Source: Clostridiaceae bacterium (GTDB taxonomy: Bacteria > Bacillota > Clostridia > Acetivibrionales > DUMC01). Taken from it: a stretch of 19,797 nt of DNA. The notes beneath the pieces are model-generated. The model searched no databases. It was not told where the DNA came from and worked only from the letters and a program-made list of their open reading frames with translations. Of the stretch, positions 6,456 through 13,941 are shown piece after piece. Every line of letters begins with the position of its first letter. Position 1 is the stretch's first letter. The position numbers and the translations under genes are program-made. The stretch spans positions 1 to 19,797 of the forward strand of contig JAAZDH010000158.1 of the NCBI GenBank assembly GCA_012512865.1, in the 5' to 3' direction.

Positions 6456-6797
6456 TTGAGAAACAAGGTTCACGTTAAAGTTGATGATGTTGTATATATT
6501 CTTACCGGCAAAGACAGGGAAAAAAAGGGAAAGGTATTGGAAGTTGATCCAAGGGGGAGAAAGGTTACCGTTGAAAATGTAAATATGGTCAAGAGACATA
6601 CAAAACCGAGAAGGGCTGACCAGCCGGGAGGCATAGTAGAAAAAGAAGCACCAATTGACAGCTCCAATGTAATGCTTGTTTGCCCAAGGTGCTCCAGGCC
6701 TACCAAGGTAGGCAAGGCCATACTTGAGAATGGGCAGAAGGCAAGGGTTTGTAAGAAATGTGACGAGATTATTGATATAATAAGGGAAGCCAAGTAG
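6456..6797 (+). CDS. rplX: 50S ribosomal protein L24, zinc-ribbon-containing form
   Basis: L24 initiates 50S assembly by binding domain I of 23S rRNA near the tunnel exit. The start is TTG 6456, 9 nt after GGGAG (6442-6446). The 113-residue protein has an N-terminal KOW motif (GKDREKKGKVLEVDP, residues 18-32). At its C-terminus Cys76-x2-Cys79 and Cys99-x2-Cys102 form a probable zinc site, as in many C+ L24 proteins. Zinc binding is inferred from the cysteine spacing. It lies 17 nt after rplN. Confidence 0.97.
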   Translation: MRNKVHVKVDDVVYILTGKDREKKGKVLEVDPRGRKVTVENVNMVKRHTKPRRADQPGGIVEKEAPIDSSNVMLVCPRCSRPTKVGKAILENGQKARVCKKCDEIIDIIREAK

Positions 6798-6939
6798 GAC
6801 GCGAAAACTTTATGGTGCGAGGGCAAAACAGGATGTATAGCAAGCAATATTTGAAACCAAGAAGGATATAAAGCTAAACAGGAGGGAAACGGAACAGGAA
6901 AATTTAAATACTGTTTCTTAAACCGGAAGGAGGCTAATT

Positions 6940-7482
6940 ATGAACAGGTTAAAAGAAAAATATATTAAAGAAGTTATTCCTGGAATGCAGGCCAGGTTTA
7001 AATATAAAAATGTCATGGAGGTACCAAGGCTTGAGAAAGTGGTAATCAACATGGGCGTAGGAGATGCAAAGGAAAACCCGAAAGCAATTGATTCAGCGGT
7101 AGAGGACCTTATGGCCATATCCGGTCAAAGGCCCGTTGTAACAAAGGCAAAGAAATCAGTTGCAGCATTCAAGGTAAGAAAAGGAATGAGCATCGGGTGC
7201 AAGGTAACATTGCGAAGGGACAGGATGTATGAATTTGTTGATAAACTGTTTAGTGTTGCATTGCCCCGTGTCCGGGACTTCAGGGGGGTATCTGCCAGGT
7301 CCTTTGACGGCAGGGGAAATTATTCCCTGGGAATACGCGAGCAGTTAATATTCCCGGAAATCAACTATGACAAGATTGACAAGATCAGGGGTATGGAAAT
7401 AAATTTTATTACAACGGCAAAAAACGATGAAGAGGCAAAAGAATTGTTGAGGTTACTAGGTATGCCATTTGGTAATAATTAG
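6940..7482 (+). CDS. rplE: 50S ribosomal protein L5
   Basis: L5 binds 5S rRNA and contacts S13 and P-site tRNA across the subunit interface. The 180-residue product matches the family length and includes VPRLEKVVINMGVGDA, RDFRGVSARSFDGRGNYSLG and FPEINYDKIDKIRGMEI. AAGGAGG at 6926-6932 lies 7 nt upstream of the ATG. It follows a 142-nt purine-rich spacer after rplX with no gene seen, and is followed within 17 nt by rpsN. Confidence 0.98.
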   Translation: MNRLKEKYIKEVIPGMQARFKYKNVMEVPRLEKVVINMGVGDAKENPKAIDSAVEDLMAISGQRPVVTKAKKSVAAFKVRKGMSIGCKVTLRRDRMYEFVDKLFSVALPRVRDFRGVSARSFDGRGNYSLGIREQLIFPEINYDKIDKIRGMEINFITTAKNDEEAKELLRLLGMPFGNN

Positions 7483-7499
7483 AAGGAGGCATGTATCAT

Positions 7500-7685
7500 A
7501 TGGCCAAGAAATCTTTAATAATGAAACAGCAAAGAAAGCCAAAATATAGTACGCGGGCTTACAACCGGTGCAAATTATGCGGAAGACCCCATGCATACAT
7601 GAGAAAATTTGGAGTGTGCCGGCTTTGCTTCAGGGACTTGGCATACAAGGGTCAGATTCCCGGGGTGAAGAAGGCAAGCTGGTAG
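7500..7685 (+). CDS. rpsN: 30S ribosomal protein S14, zinc type (type Z)
   Basis: S14 joins the 30S head late in assembly. Of two in-frame ATGs, 7500 is preferred: it gives the standard 61-residue type-Z product beginning MAKKSLIMKQQRKPKY and lies 10 nt after GGAGG (7485-7489), whereas ATG 7491 is one base from it. Cys24-x2-Cys27 and Cys40-x2-Cys43 (spacing 12) form the zinc knuckle. This short zinc form is typical of Gram-positive spc operons. The stop-codon region appears to be duplicated downstream. Confidence 0.97.
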   Translation: MAKKSLIMKQQRKPKYSTRAYNRCKLCGRPHAYMRKFGVCRLCFRDLAYKGQIPGVKKASW

Positions 7686-7708
7686 GCTGGTAAGCAGGTA
7701 AACCAGTA
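7677..7708 (+). repeat. Four degenerate 8-nt tandem units spanning the rpsN stop codon
   Basis: AGCTGGTA, GGCTGGTA, AGCAGGTA and AACCAGTA lie head to tail. The first unit contains the last rpsN codons (Ser-Trp) and the first two bases of its TAG stop. The later units form the spacer to rpsH and diverge progressively, as expected of an old tandem duplication of the gene end. No coding or structural role is apparent. Confidence 0.55.
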
Positions 7709-7743
7709 AGTGAACTATTTGAGTAAAAAGGAGGTTTTAACGA

Positions 7744-8142
7744 ATGCAGACAACGGATGCCATTGCCGATATGTTGACCAGGATAAGGAATGCCAGCAGC
7801 GTAAAGCATGAAAACGTGGACATACCGGCTTCCAATATAAAGAAGGAAATTGCAAGAATATTGAAAGAAGAAGGTTTTATTAAAGGTTATGAATTGATAG
7901 ACGACGGGAAACAAGGGATTATAAGGATCAAGCTAAAATATTCCACAAACAAGCGCAGCGTTATAAGCGGCATCAAGAGGATCAGCAAGCCGGGGCTTAG
8001 GGTATATGCAGGAAAGGACGAAATCCCCAAGGTGCTGGGAGGATTGGGAATTGCCATTATATCGACGTCAAAGGGAATAATGACCGATAAAAAGGCAAGA
8101 AACGAAGGCGTAGGCGGAGAGGTACTTGCATTCGTCTGGTAA
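7744..8142 (+). CDS. rpsH: 30S ribosomal protein S8
   Basis: S8 is a central-domain 16S rRNA-binding protein; in E. coli it represses the spc operon. The 132-residue product starts MQTTDAIADMLTRIRNA and ends with the family signature GIAIISTSKGIMTDKKAR and GGEVLAFVW. AAAGGAGGTTT (7728-7738) lies before the ATG. The gene follows the duplicated spacer after rpsN and precedes rplF by 65 nt. Length and motifs are normal. Confidence 0.98.
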   Translation: MQTTDAIADMLTRIRNASSVKHENVDIPASNIKKEIARILKEEGFIKGYELIDDGKQGIIRIKLKYSTNKRSVISGIKRISKPGLRVYAGKDEIPKVLGGLGIAIISTSKGIMTDKKARNEGVGGEVLAFVW

Positions 8143-8207
8143 GGGTTCATGAATTGCCTTTTTAGTCGAATATTCACTTGTAATATTTTTTAAACAGGAG
8201 GTTTAAC

Positions 8208-8762
8208 ATGTCTAGAGTAGGGAAAATGCCTATTGACATACCGAAGGATGTTACCGTGAGCTTGGAAAACGGCAACAAGGTTACCGTGAAGGGCCCAAAG
8301 GGCACTTTAACAAAAGAGTTTCACAAGGATATGATAATAGAACATGAAGGGGGACAAATCGTGGTCAAAAACCCCTTTGATGACAAGTTCCATAAATCGC
8401 TCCACGGCTTGACCAGAAGTCTTATTAACAATATGGTAATTGGTGTAACCCGTGGATTTGAAAAAGCCTTGGATATCAGCGGAGTGGGTTACAGGGCGCA
8501 AAAGCAGGGTAAAAAGGTGATTATCAACCTGGGATACTCCCGCCCCGTGGAGATCGAGGAACCGGAGGGAATTGTTATCGAGGTTCCAGCCCCGAACAAG
8601 ATTATTGTAAAGGGCAGTGATAAACAAGCGGTTGGTGAGTGCGCAGCAATAATAAGGAGCAAACGCAAACCGTCAGCTTACCTTGCAGATAACGCAATAA
8701 AAGGCATAAAATATGAAAACGAGATTGTAAGGACAAAGGCAGGCAAGGCAGGAGCAAAATGA
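8208..8762 (+). CDS. rplF: 50S ribosomal protein L6, with altered C-terminal loop
   Basis: L6 lies near the GTPase-associated centre and the sarcin-ricin loop. The 184-residue product begins MSRVGKMPIDIP and has two similar alpha/beta domains with SGVGYRAQ in the second. The usual bacterial C-terminal loop reads approximately PEPYKGKGIRY. Here it is KPSAYLADNAIKGIKY, about four residues longer and lacking the PEPYKGKG core. The rest of the tail (GKAGAK) is normal. CAGGAGG (8195-8201) lies 6 nt before the ATG. The frame is continuous and identification is not in doubt. Confidence 0.97.
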   Translation: MSRVGKMPIDIPKDVTVSLENGNKVTVKGPKGTLTKEFHKDMIIEHEGGQIVVKNPFDDKFHKSLHGLTRSLINNMVIGVTRGFEKALDISGVGYRAQKQGKKVIINLGYSRPVEIEEPEGIVIEVPAPNKIIVKGSDKQAVGECAAIIRSKRKPSAYLADNAIKGIKYENEIVRTKAGKAGAK

Positions 8763-8799
8763 TAACCGGACTAAAGGCTTAGGGAGGGTATTACAGGAA

Positions 8800-9168
8800 A
8801 TGATAAGTAAACTTAACAGGAACAAGGAAAGAAAGAGAAGGCACTTGAGGGTTCGAAAGAAAATATCGGGTACGGCTGAAAGGCCGAGGTTCAATGTTTA
8901 TAAAAGTTTGAAGCATATTTATGCGCAGATTATTGATGACACTACGGGAAACACCCTGGTTGCAGCTTCAACCCTCGACCCTGCATTAAAAGGGACATTG
9001 AAATATGGAGGAAATAAGGAAGCAGCAAGGGCTGTTGGCAAACTCATTGGAGAAAAGGCCCTGGAAAGAGGTATAAAGAAAGTCGTTCTGGACCGTGGAG
9101 GATATATATATCATGGAAGAGTCAAGGAACTGGCTGAAGCAGCCAGGGAAGCAGGACTTGATTTTTGA
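8800..9168 (+). CDS. rplR: 50S ribosomal protein L18
   Basis: L18 binds 5S rRNA together with L5 and L25. The 122-residue product has a basic N-terminal tail (NRNKERKRRHLRVRKK), then RPRFNVYKSLKHIYAQIID, and the C-terminal FDRGG-type block, here VVLDRGGYIYHGRVKELAEA. The ATG follows AGGGAGGG (8781-8788) by about 11 nt. Its stop codon TGA overlaps the Shine-Dalgarno of rpsE. Normal length. Confidence 0.97.
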   Translation: MISKLNRNKERKRRHLRVRKKISGTAERPRFNVYKSLKHIYAQIIDDTTGNTLVAASTLDPALKGTLKYGGNKEAARAVGKLIGEKALERGIKKVVLDRGGYIYHGRVKELAEAAREAGLDF

Positions 9169-9182
9169 AGGAGGGGAACGAA

Positions 9183-9698
9183 TTGCCGCAGCAAATTGAT
9201 TTGGAAACCATGGAACTCAAGGAAAAAGTCGTTAATATAAGCCGTGTTGCCAAGGTGGTAAAGGGCGGAAGGAACTTCCGTTTTAGTGCGCTTGTTGTCG
9301 TAGGGGACGAAAACGGCCATGTAGGAGCTGGCCTTGGGAAAGCCACTGAAATACCAGATGCCATCAGGAAAGGAATTGAAGATGCCAAAAAGAACATGAT
9401 AAAGGTGCCCATGGTGGAAACCACGATACCTCACGAAGTAATGGGCAAATACGGCGCCGGCAAGGTATTGCTGAGGCCGGCGGGAGCCGGTACGGGAGTT
9501 ATAGCCGGCGGGCCTGTAAGAGCCGTGCTTGAATTGGCAGGAATAAGGGACATATTGACAAAATCTTTAGGTTCCAATAATCCTATAAACATGGTTAGGG
9601 CTACGGTTGACGGCCTTATGCAATTAAAAACCCTGGATGATGTTGCAAGATTACGCGACAAGAAACCGGAGGAAATACTTGGCCAGGAGGTATATTGA
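9183..9698 (+). CDS. rpsE: 30S ribosomal protein S5
   Basis: S5 lies at the mRNA entry channel and influences decoding accuracy. I start it at TTG 9183, 7 nt after GAAGGAGGGG (9167-9176); an in-frame TTG at 9165 precedes that site. The 171-residue product has the dsRBD-like N-terminal domain (GGRNFRFSALVVVGDENGHVG split at residues 32-41 and 42-52) and the C-terminal domain with GIRDILTKSLGSNNPINMV. Its TGA overlaps the rpmD ATG by one base. Confidence 0.97.
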   Translation: MPQQIDLETMELKEKVVNISRVAKVVKGGRNFRFSALVVVGDENGHVGAGLGKATEIPDAIRKGIEDAKKNMIKVPMVETTIPHEVMGKYGAGKVLLRPAGAGTGVIAGGPVRAVLELAGIRDILTKSLGSNNPINMVRATVDGLMQLKTLDDVARLRDKKPEEILGQEVY

Positions 9699-9877
9699 TG
9701 TCGAAACTGAAAATCACTTTAAAAAGAAGCATGATTGGTACCAAAGAAGACCAGATATTAACAATCAAGGCCTTGGGATTAAAGAAAACAGGCAGTTGCG
9801 TGCAACATGATGATACACCGCAAATCAGGGGAATGATAAGGAAGGTAAATCATCTTGTTGAAGTAGAAGAGATTTGA
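9698..9877 (+). CDS. rpmD: 50S ribosomal protein L30
   Basis: L30 is a small 23S rRNA-binding protein of the 50S subunit. ATG 9698 lies 7 nt after CCAGGAGG (9683-9690) and overlaps the rpsE stop; an in-frame TTG at 9695 is less likely. The 59-residue product has LKITLKRSMIGTKEDQ, LKKTGSCVQHDDTPQIRGMI and the final VNHLVEVEEI, all typical. rplO follows after 24 nt. Confidence 0.97.
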   Translation: MSKLKITLKRSMIGTKEDQILTIKALGLKKTGSCVQHDDTPQIRGMIRKVNHLVEVEEI

Positions 9878-9901
9878 CGGAAGCATAAAGGAGGTATAGA
9901 T

Positions 9902-10345
9902 GTGAAACTGAACGAATTAAAGCCTTTTCCAGGCTCGAAAAAATCCCGCATGAGAAAAGGCAGGGGCCCAGGTTCAGGAAATGGGAAAACTGCCGGAAAG
10001 GGTCATAAAGGTCAAAAGGCGAGATCCGGGGGCGGCGTAAGGATTGGATTTGAAGGCGGTCAGATGCCTCTTTACAGGAGACTGCCAAAAAGGGGATTTA
10101 ACAACAAGAGGTTTGCAAAAGAATACGCGGAAGTAAAACTTGAAGTTTTAAATATATTTGATGATGATACCGTCGTTACCCAGGAATTGATGAAAGACAA
10201 GGGGCTTGTCAAGGATTTGAAAGACGGGGTGGTAGTCCTGGGGAACGGTGATTTGAATAAGAGACTGACTGTACAAGCTGCCAGGTTTACAAGAACAGCA
10301 GCTGAAAAAATAGAAGCTGCGGGAGGAAAGGTCGAGGTGGTATAG
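9902..10345 (+). CDS. rplO: 50S ribosomal protein L15
   Basis: L15 is a late-assembly protein with a long N-terminal extension threaded through 23S rRNA. The start is GTG 9902, following AAGGAGG at 9889-9895. The 147-residue product begins MKLNELKPFPGSKK and has the glycine- and lysine-rich segment GNGKTAGKGHKGQKARSG, then FEGGQMPLYRRLPKRGF, and a C-terminal globular domain ending AAGGKVEVV. Only one base separates it from secY, suggesting coupled translation. Confidence 0.98.
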   Translation: MKLNELKPFPGSKKSRMRKGRGPGSGNGKTAGKGHKGQKARSGGGVRIGFEGGQMPLYRRLPKRGFNNKRFAKEYAEVKLEVLNIFDDDTVVTQELMKDKGLVKDLKDGVVVLGNGDLNKRLTVQAARFTRTAAEKIEAAGGKVEVV

Positions 10346-10346
10346 T

Positions 10347-11639
10347 ATGGGAGGAATGCTTCAAACCATAAGAAATGCTTGGAATATACGGGAATTGCGT
10401 AAAAGGATGATATTTACGGTACTGATGCTGATAGTTTTCAGGATCGGTTCCCATATCCCGGTTCCGGGCTTGGACGCGGATAAGTTCAGGAGCATTATTG
10501 CACAGGGCGGACAGCTTTTTGGCTTTATGGATATCCTGGCGGGAGGCGCCTTTTCCAATGTTACAATTTTTGCAATGGGCATATTCCCATACATTACTGC
10601 TTCAATTATTATGAACTTGCTTACTTTTGCCATACCAAAGCTTGAACAGCTTGCAAAGGAAGGAGAAGAAGGCAGGAAAATCATTGCGCAGTATACCAGG
10701 TATGCCACGGTAATACTGGGATTTATCGAGGCAACAGCCTTGTATATTGGTATGAGAGGTGCCGTTGTTGAAGGAAATGCGGTTTTGAGTTATATTACAA
10801 TAACGCTGACATTTTCTGCGGGCACGGCCTTCTTGATGTGGCTGGGAGAGCAAATAACGGAGCATGGTATTGGAAATGGAATATCAATGATAATATTTGC
10901 AGGAATAGTATCCAGGGGACCCCAGGGAGTTATAACGATGGGAAGACTTTTTATAGCAGGCGCCTTGGGTACCGGTATATATAGAATAATCGCAGTTTTG
11001 GCAATACTGTTGATTTTCCTGGTGGTCGTTGTCGCGGTTGTCTGGGTGCAGGAGGCGGAAAGAAGAATACCCATACAATATGCCAAGCGGGTAATCGGCA
11101 GGAAGATGTATGGCGGGCAGAGCACCCATTTGCCAATAAAGGTAAATATGGCAGGTGTTATCCCGATTATATTTGCCTCGTCGATAATGACCTTCCCGTC
11201 GACATTAATATCCCTGTTTGCACCCAATACTACGAACCCGATTTTGCTGTGGTTTAAAAATATACAGCAAACCGTATGGTATAGCGTGATTTTTGTATTG
11301 ATGATACTATTTTTCACGTTTTTCTATACCGTGATCCAGTTTAACCCTGTAGAAGTGGCAAACAATATAAAAAGAAACGGGGGTTTCATCCCTGGCATAA
11401 GGCCGGGTAAGCCTACCGCGGATTATATATCAAAGGTTTTAAACAGGATCACGTGGTTTGGAGGGTTGTTCCTTGCAGCCATAGCCATATTGCCCCAGGT
11501 ACTGGGTATGATTTTTAACATACAGGGGATATGGTTCAGCGGAACCACGATATTGATTCTTACGGGTGTGGCCATGGAAACGGTTAAGCAGGTAGAGGCC
11601 CACATGCTGATGAGGCACTACAAGGGCTTCCTTGAATAA
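10347..11639 (+). CDS. secY: Protein translocase subunit SecY
   Basis: SecY is the channel of the Sec translocon in the cytoplasmic membrane, working with SecE, SecG and SecA. The 430-residue product has ten hydrophobic segments and the family signatures IPVPGLD after the first segment, GGAFSNVTIFAMGIFPYITA in the plug region and second helix, and GFIPGIRPGKPTADY in the last cytoplasmic loop. ATG 10347 (MGGMLQTIRNAW) has GAGGTGG 6 nt upstream; the in-frame ATG at 10356 has a purine run too close. Its place at the end of the spc block is the norm. No defects seen. Confidence 0.98.
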   Translation: MGGMLQTIRNAWNIRELRKRMIFTVLMLIVFRIGSHIPVPGLDADKFRSIIAQGGQLFGFMDILAGGAFSNVTIFAMGIFPYITASIIMNLLTFAIPKLEQLAKEGEEGRKIIAQYTRYATVILGFIEATALYIGMRGAVVEGNAVLSYITITLTFSAGTAFLMWLGEQITEHGIGNGISMIIFAGIVSRGPQGVITMGRLFIAGALGTGIYRIIAVLAILLIFLVVVVAVVWVQEAERRIPIQYAKRVIGRKMYGGQSTHLPIKVNMAGVIPIIFASSIMTFPSTLISLFAPNTTNPILLWFKNIQQTVWYSVIFVLMILFFTFFYTVIQFNPVEVANNIKRNGGFIPGIRPGKPTADYISKVLNRITWFGGLFLAAIAILPQVLGMIFNIQGIWFSGTTILILTGVAMETVKQVEAHMLMRHYKGFLE

Positions 11640-11655
11640 CGAGAATAAAATTGAA

Positions 11656-11685
11656 TCGACAAGACAAGGAGTGTTATGTTATAAT
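11656..11685 (+). promoter_or_regulatory. Candidate internal promoter overlapping the adk start
   Basis: TCGACA (11656-11661) matches five of six bases of the -35 consensus. After 18 bases comes a perfect TATAAT (11680-11685), preceded by TG one base upstream (11677-11678), an extended -10 element. Transcription would begin near 11692, after adk ATG 11687 but before the in-frame ATG at 11696. It could drive adk, map and the downstream genes independently of the spc transcript. The match could be chance in AT-rich DNA. Confidence 0.45.
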
Positions 11686-11686
11686 T

Positions 11687-12352
11687 ATGAGAATCATGTT
11701 GCTTGGAGCTCCCGGGGCAGGAAAAGGAACACAGGCCAAAATACTGTCGGAAAAATATAATATTCCCCATATTTCCACGGGAGACATATTTAGGTATAAT
11801 ATAAAGAATGAAACCGAGCTGGGAAAGAAGGCCAAGGAGTACATTGAAAAAGGATTGCTTGTACCCGATGAATTAACGGTAAAAATAGTCGAGGAAAGGT
11901 TAAAGGAGGATGACTGCAGGAGCGGGTTTATCCTTGATGGTTTTCCAAGAACCATCCCACAAGCGGAAGAACTTGACAGGATTTTATTGCAACGGGGCAC
12001 GGGAATCGATATTGTCGTGAATATATTTGTAAAGGATGAAGAAATTGTGCAAAGGCTTTCCGGGAGAAGGGTTTGCCTGAAGTGCGGCAGGAACTACCAT
12101 GTAAAGTATAATCCGGCTGCCAGTGAAGGAAAATGTGGTGAATGCGGGGGCAGGATTGTACAGAGGGATGACGATAAGGAAGAAACGGTCATTGAAAGGT
12201 TAAAGACATACCATCGCCAGACGGAGCCATTAATAGATTATTATGAAAAAAAAGGGCTGTTATACACGGTGGAAGGAAAGGAAAAAATTGAGGACACAAC
12301 CGGAGAAGTATTAAGAACAGTTGAAGAAGCAGCCCAAAAGCATGGCATATAA
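11687..12352 (+). CDS. adk: Adenylate kinase, zinc-binding LID form
   Basis: Adk interconverts ATP plus AMP and two ADP in the cytoplasm. The 221-residue product from ATG 11687 begins MRIMLLGAPGAGKGTQA with the P-loop at residues 7-15, then DGFPRT (84-89) and the AMP-binding region. The LID domain carries Cys130, Cys133, Cys150 and Cys153, the structural zinc site of Gram-positive long-form Adk. AAGGAG (11666-11671) is 15 nt away, further than ideal. An in-frame TTG at 11651 would add 12 unconserved residues. It follows secY as in most Firmicutes. Confidence 0.97.
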   Translation: MRIMLLGAPGAGKGTQAKILSEKYNIPHISTGDIFRYNIKNETELGKKAKEYIEKGLLVPDELTVKIVEERLKEDDCRSGFILDGFPRTIPQAEELDRILLQRGTGIDIVVNIFVKDEEIVQRLSGRRVCLKCGRNYHVKYNPAASEGKCGECGGRIVQRDDDKEETVIERLKTYHRQTEPLIDYYEKKGLLYTVEGKEKIEDTTGEVLRTVEEAAQKHGI

Positions 12353-12440
12353 ATAAAAGGCAAGCTGTCTTGTCAAAGAAAAGAATTGTGATGTTTGTAA
12401 CGAAGGCACCAAAAAGGATTGGAATAAGGGTAAAGGTTGA

Positions 12441-13208
12441 ATGATAATAATAAAGTCGGAACGAGAAATTGATATAATGAGAAAAGCAGGCGAAATAACA
12501 GCTATTGTCCTGGAAAAACTGGAGGATATGATTTCTCCGGGAATTATGACCCTTGAACTTGACAGGATAGCCGAGGAAACTATTAAAAAACATGGAGGAA
12601 TACCTTCATTTAAAGGATATAAAAGCGTTACCGGCGCTCCCGATTACCCCGCAAGCATATGCACGTCCGTAAATGACGAGGTTGTGCACGGTATACCGGG
12701 TTTAAGAGTGTTAAAAGATGGAGATATTATAAGTATTGACGTGGGGGTGTACTATAACGGGTATCATGCCGATGCTGCAAGGACTTTTCCCGTTGGGAGC
12801 ATTTCCGGAAATGCCGCTAGACTGATAAATGTAACAAGGGAGAGCTTTTATAAGGGTATTGAATTTGCTGTTGAAGGGTACAGGGTAAGCGATATCTCGG
12901 CGGCAATACAGCAATGCGTGGAAAGTCATGGCTATTCTGTAATACGTGATTATGTGGGGCACGGTATAGGAAAGGATATGCATGAGGCCCCCCAGGTGCC
13001 CAATTACCGGACAAAGGTAAGGGGCCCGAGGTTGGAGCGCGGGATGACACTGGCTGTTGAACCCATGGTGAATGAAGGCAGCTACCATGTAAAGGTACTG
13101 GACAACAAGTGGACAGTAGTAACAAAGGATGGGAAGTTGTCAGCCCATTATGAAAATACCATACTGGTCACGGAAAATAAGCCTTTAATATTGACAGCTT
13201 TGGGTTAG
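12441..13208 (+). CDS. map: Methionine aminopeptidase, type I
   Basis: Map removes the initiator methionine from nascent proteins at the ribosome. The 255-residue product is the type Ia length and lacks the N-terminal SH3-type extension seen in some homologues. The catalytic set is visible: His83, the metal ligands Asp100, Asp111, His174, Glu207 and Glu238, in the contexts VVHGIPG, IDVGVYYNG, YHADAARTF, GHGIGKDMHE, AVEPMV and YENTILVTE. A weak AAAGG precedes the ATG. The 88-nt gap after adk shows no terminator or gene. Confidence 0.97.
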   Translation: MIIIKSEREIDIMRKAGEITAIVLEKLEDMISPGIMTLELDRIAEETIKKHGGIPSFKGYKSVTGAPDYPASICTSVNDEVVHGIPGLRVLKDGDIISIDVGVYYNGYHADAARTFPVGSISGNAARLINVTRESFYKGIEFAVEGYRVSDISAAIQQCVESHGYSVIRDYVGHGIGKDMHEAPQVPNYRTKVRGPRLERGMTLAVEPMVNEGSYHVKVLDNKWTVVTKDGKLSAHYENTILVTENKPLILTALG

Positions 13209-13221
13209 GACCCGGGATAAT
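13191..13221 (+). promoter_or_regulatory. Candidate internal promoter at the end of map
   Basis: A perfect TTGACA (13191-13196) lies within the last map codons. GATAAT (13216-13221), five of six to the -10 consensus, follows after 19 bases. The spacer is two bases longer than ideal. Transcription would start near 13228 and read into the KOW-domain gene and infA. Sequence match only. Confidence 0.35.
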
Positions 13222-13289
13222 GGCAGCAGGACAGGAGACAGTAAGAGTAACAGGATATTATTTCATTTCTCCGGCCAGGAGTGATAGAA

Positions 13290-13556
13290 ATGGAATATAA
13301 TTTGGGAGAACTGGTGTGTTCAAAAGCGGGAAGGGATGCAGGAAGGAAGTTTGTTGTGGTTGGGATAGTTGACAACAGGCACGTTTTAATTTCAGACGGC
13401 TCCCTTAGAAAAATTGAAAAGCCAAAAAAGAAAAAAATAAAGCACATTGAATCCTGCGGGGTCGTAATTGACTCCCTGGGTGAAAAGCTTAAAAATAAGA
13501 TAAAAATAAGCAATGCGGAAATAAAAAAAGAAATTATGCAGTATATTCAGGATTAA
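13290..13556 (+). CDS. KOW-domain RNA-binding protein, YbzG-like
   Basis: This gene occupies the place of B. subtilis ybzG, between map and infA. From ATG 13290 (8 nt after AGGAG, 13277-13281) the product is 88 residues; an upstream GTG at 13281 overlaps that site. The N-terminus (GELVCSKAGRDAGRKFVVVG) reads as a KOW motif related to archaeal and eukaryotic L14e-type proteins. It is followed by ISDGSLRKIEKPKKKKIKHI, a very basic stretch, and a helical acidic-basic tail. A role in RNA or ribosome binding is inferred from the fold and context. The exact function is not known to me. Confidence 0.85.
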   Translation: MEYNLGELVCSKAGRDAGRKFVVVGIVDNRHVLISDGSLRKIEKPKKKKIKHIESCGVVIDSLGEKLKNKIKISNAEIKKEIMQYIQD

Positions 13557-13588
13557 CCGGTACATTACATCCATGATATCCCGTTAAT

Positions 13589-13620
13589 GAAAAGCGCAAG
13601 GGCGCAGGAAGAAAAGCGCA
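13589..13620 (+). repeat. Direct repeat in the spacer before infA
   Basis: GAAAAGCGCA occurs at 13589-13598 and again at 13611-13620, separated by 12 bases. The 144-nt spacer (13557-13700) otherwise contains purine-rich sequence without a recognisable gene, terminator or promoter. Confidence 0.5.
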
Positions 13621-13700
13621 TAAAAGTGTGCAAGAGAAGAAAACAAGAAAAAGGGAAGAGAACGCTGTAAGTCCTGGAAAATGGGGAGGGCTGAGGTTAT

Positions 13701-13919
13701 TTGTCTAAGGAAGGTGTAATTGAAGTTGAAGGTAAAGTAGTAGAAGCATTACCGAATGCCATGTTTGTTGTAGAACTGGAAAATGGGCATAGGGTACTTG
13801 CCCATATCTCGGGAAAGCTTCGAATGAATTTTATACGGATTTTACCGGGAGACAGGGTAAATCTTGAACTTTCGCCTTATGATTTATCAAGGGGCAGGAT
13901 TACCTGGAGAGCGAAATAA
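13701..13919 (+). CDS. infA: Translation initiation factor IF-1
   Basis: IF-1 binds the 30S A site during initiation and assists IF-2 and IF-3. The 72-residue product is the standard length and forms an S1-type OB fold. It reads MSKEGVIEVEGKVVEALPNA at the start, with GHRVLAHISGKLRMNFIRIL in the middle and DLSRGRITWR at the end. The start is TTG 13701, behind a weak GAGG (13693-13696). rpmJ follows after 22 nt, the usual Firmicutes order infA-rpmJ-rpsM. Confidence 0.98.
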   Translation: MSKEGVIEVEGKVVEALPNAMFVVELENGHRVLAHISGKLRMNFIRILPGDRVNLELSPYDLSRGRITWRAK

Positions 13920-13941
13920 ACAGACCAAGGGAGGAAGTAAC

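Noticed and set aside
8154..8186. TTGCCT and TAATAT before rplF as a promoter
   Set aside because: The spacer is 21 bases and the -35 match is weak.
9165..9182. Upstream TTG start for rpsE overlapping rplR
   Set aside because: It would place the Shine-Dalgarno sequence inside the coding region and add six residues not seen in S5.
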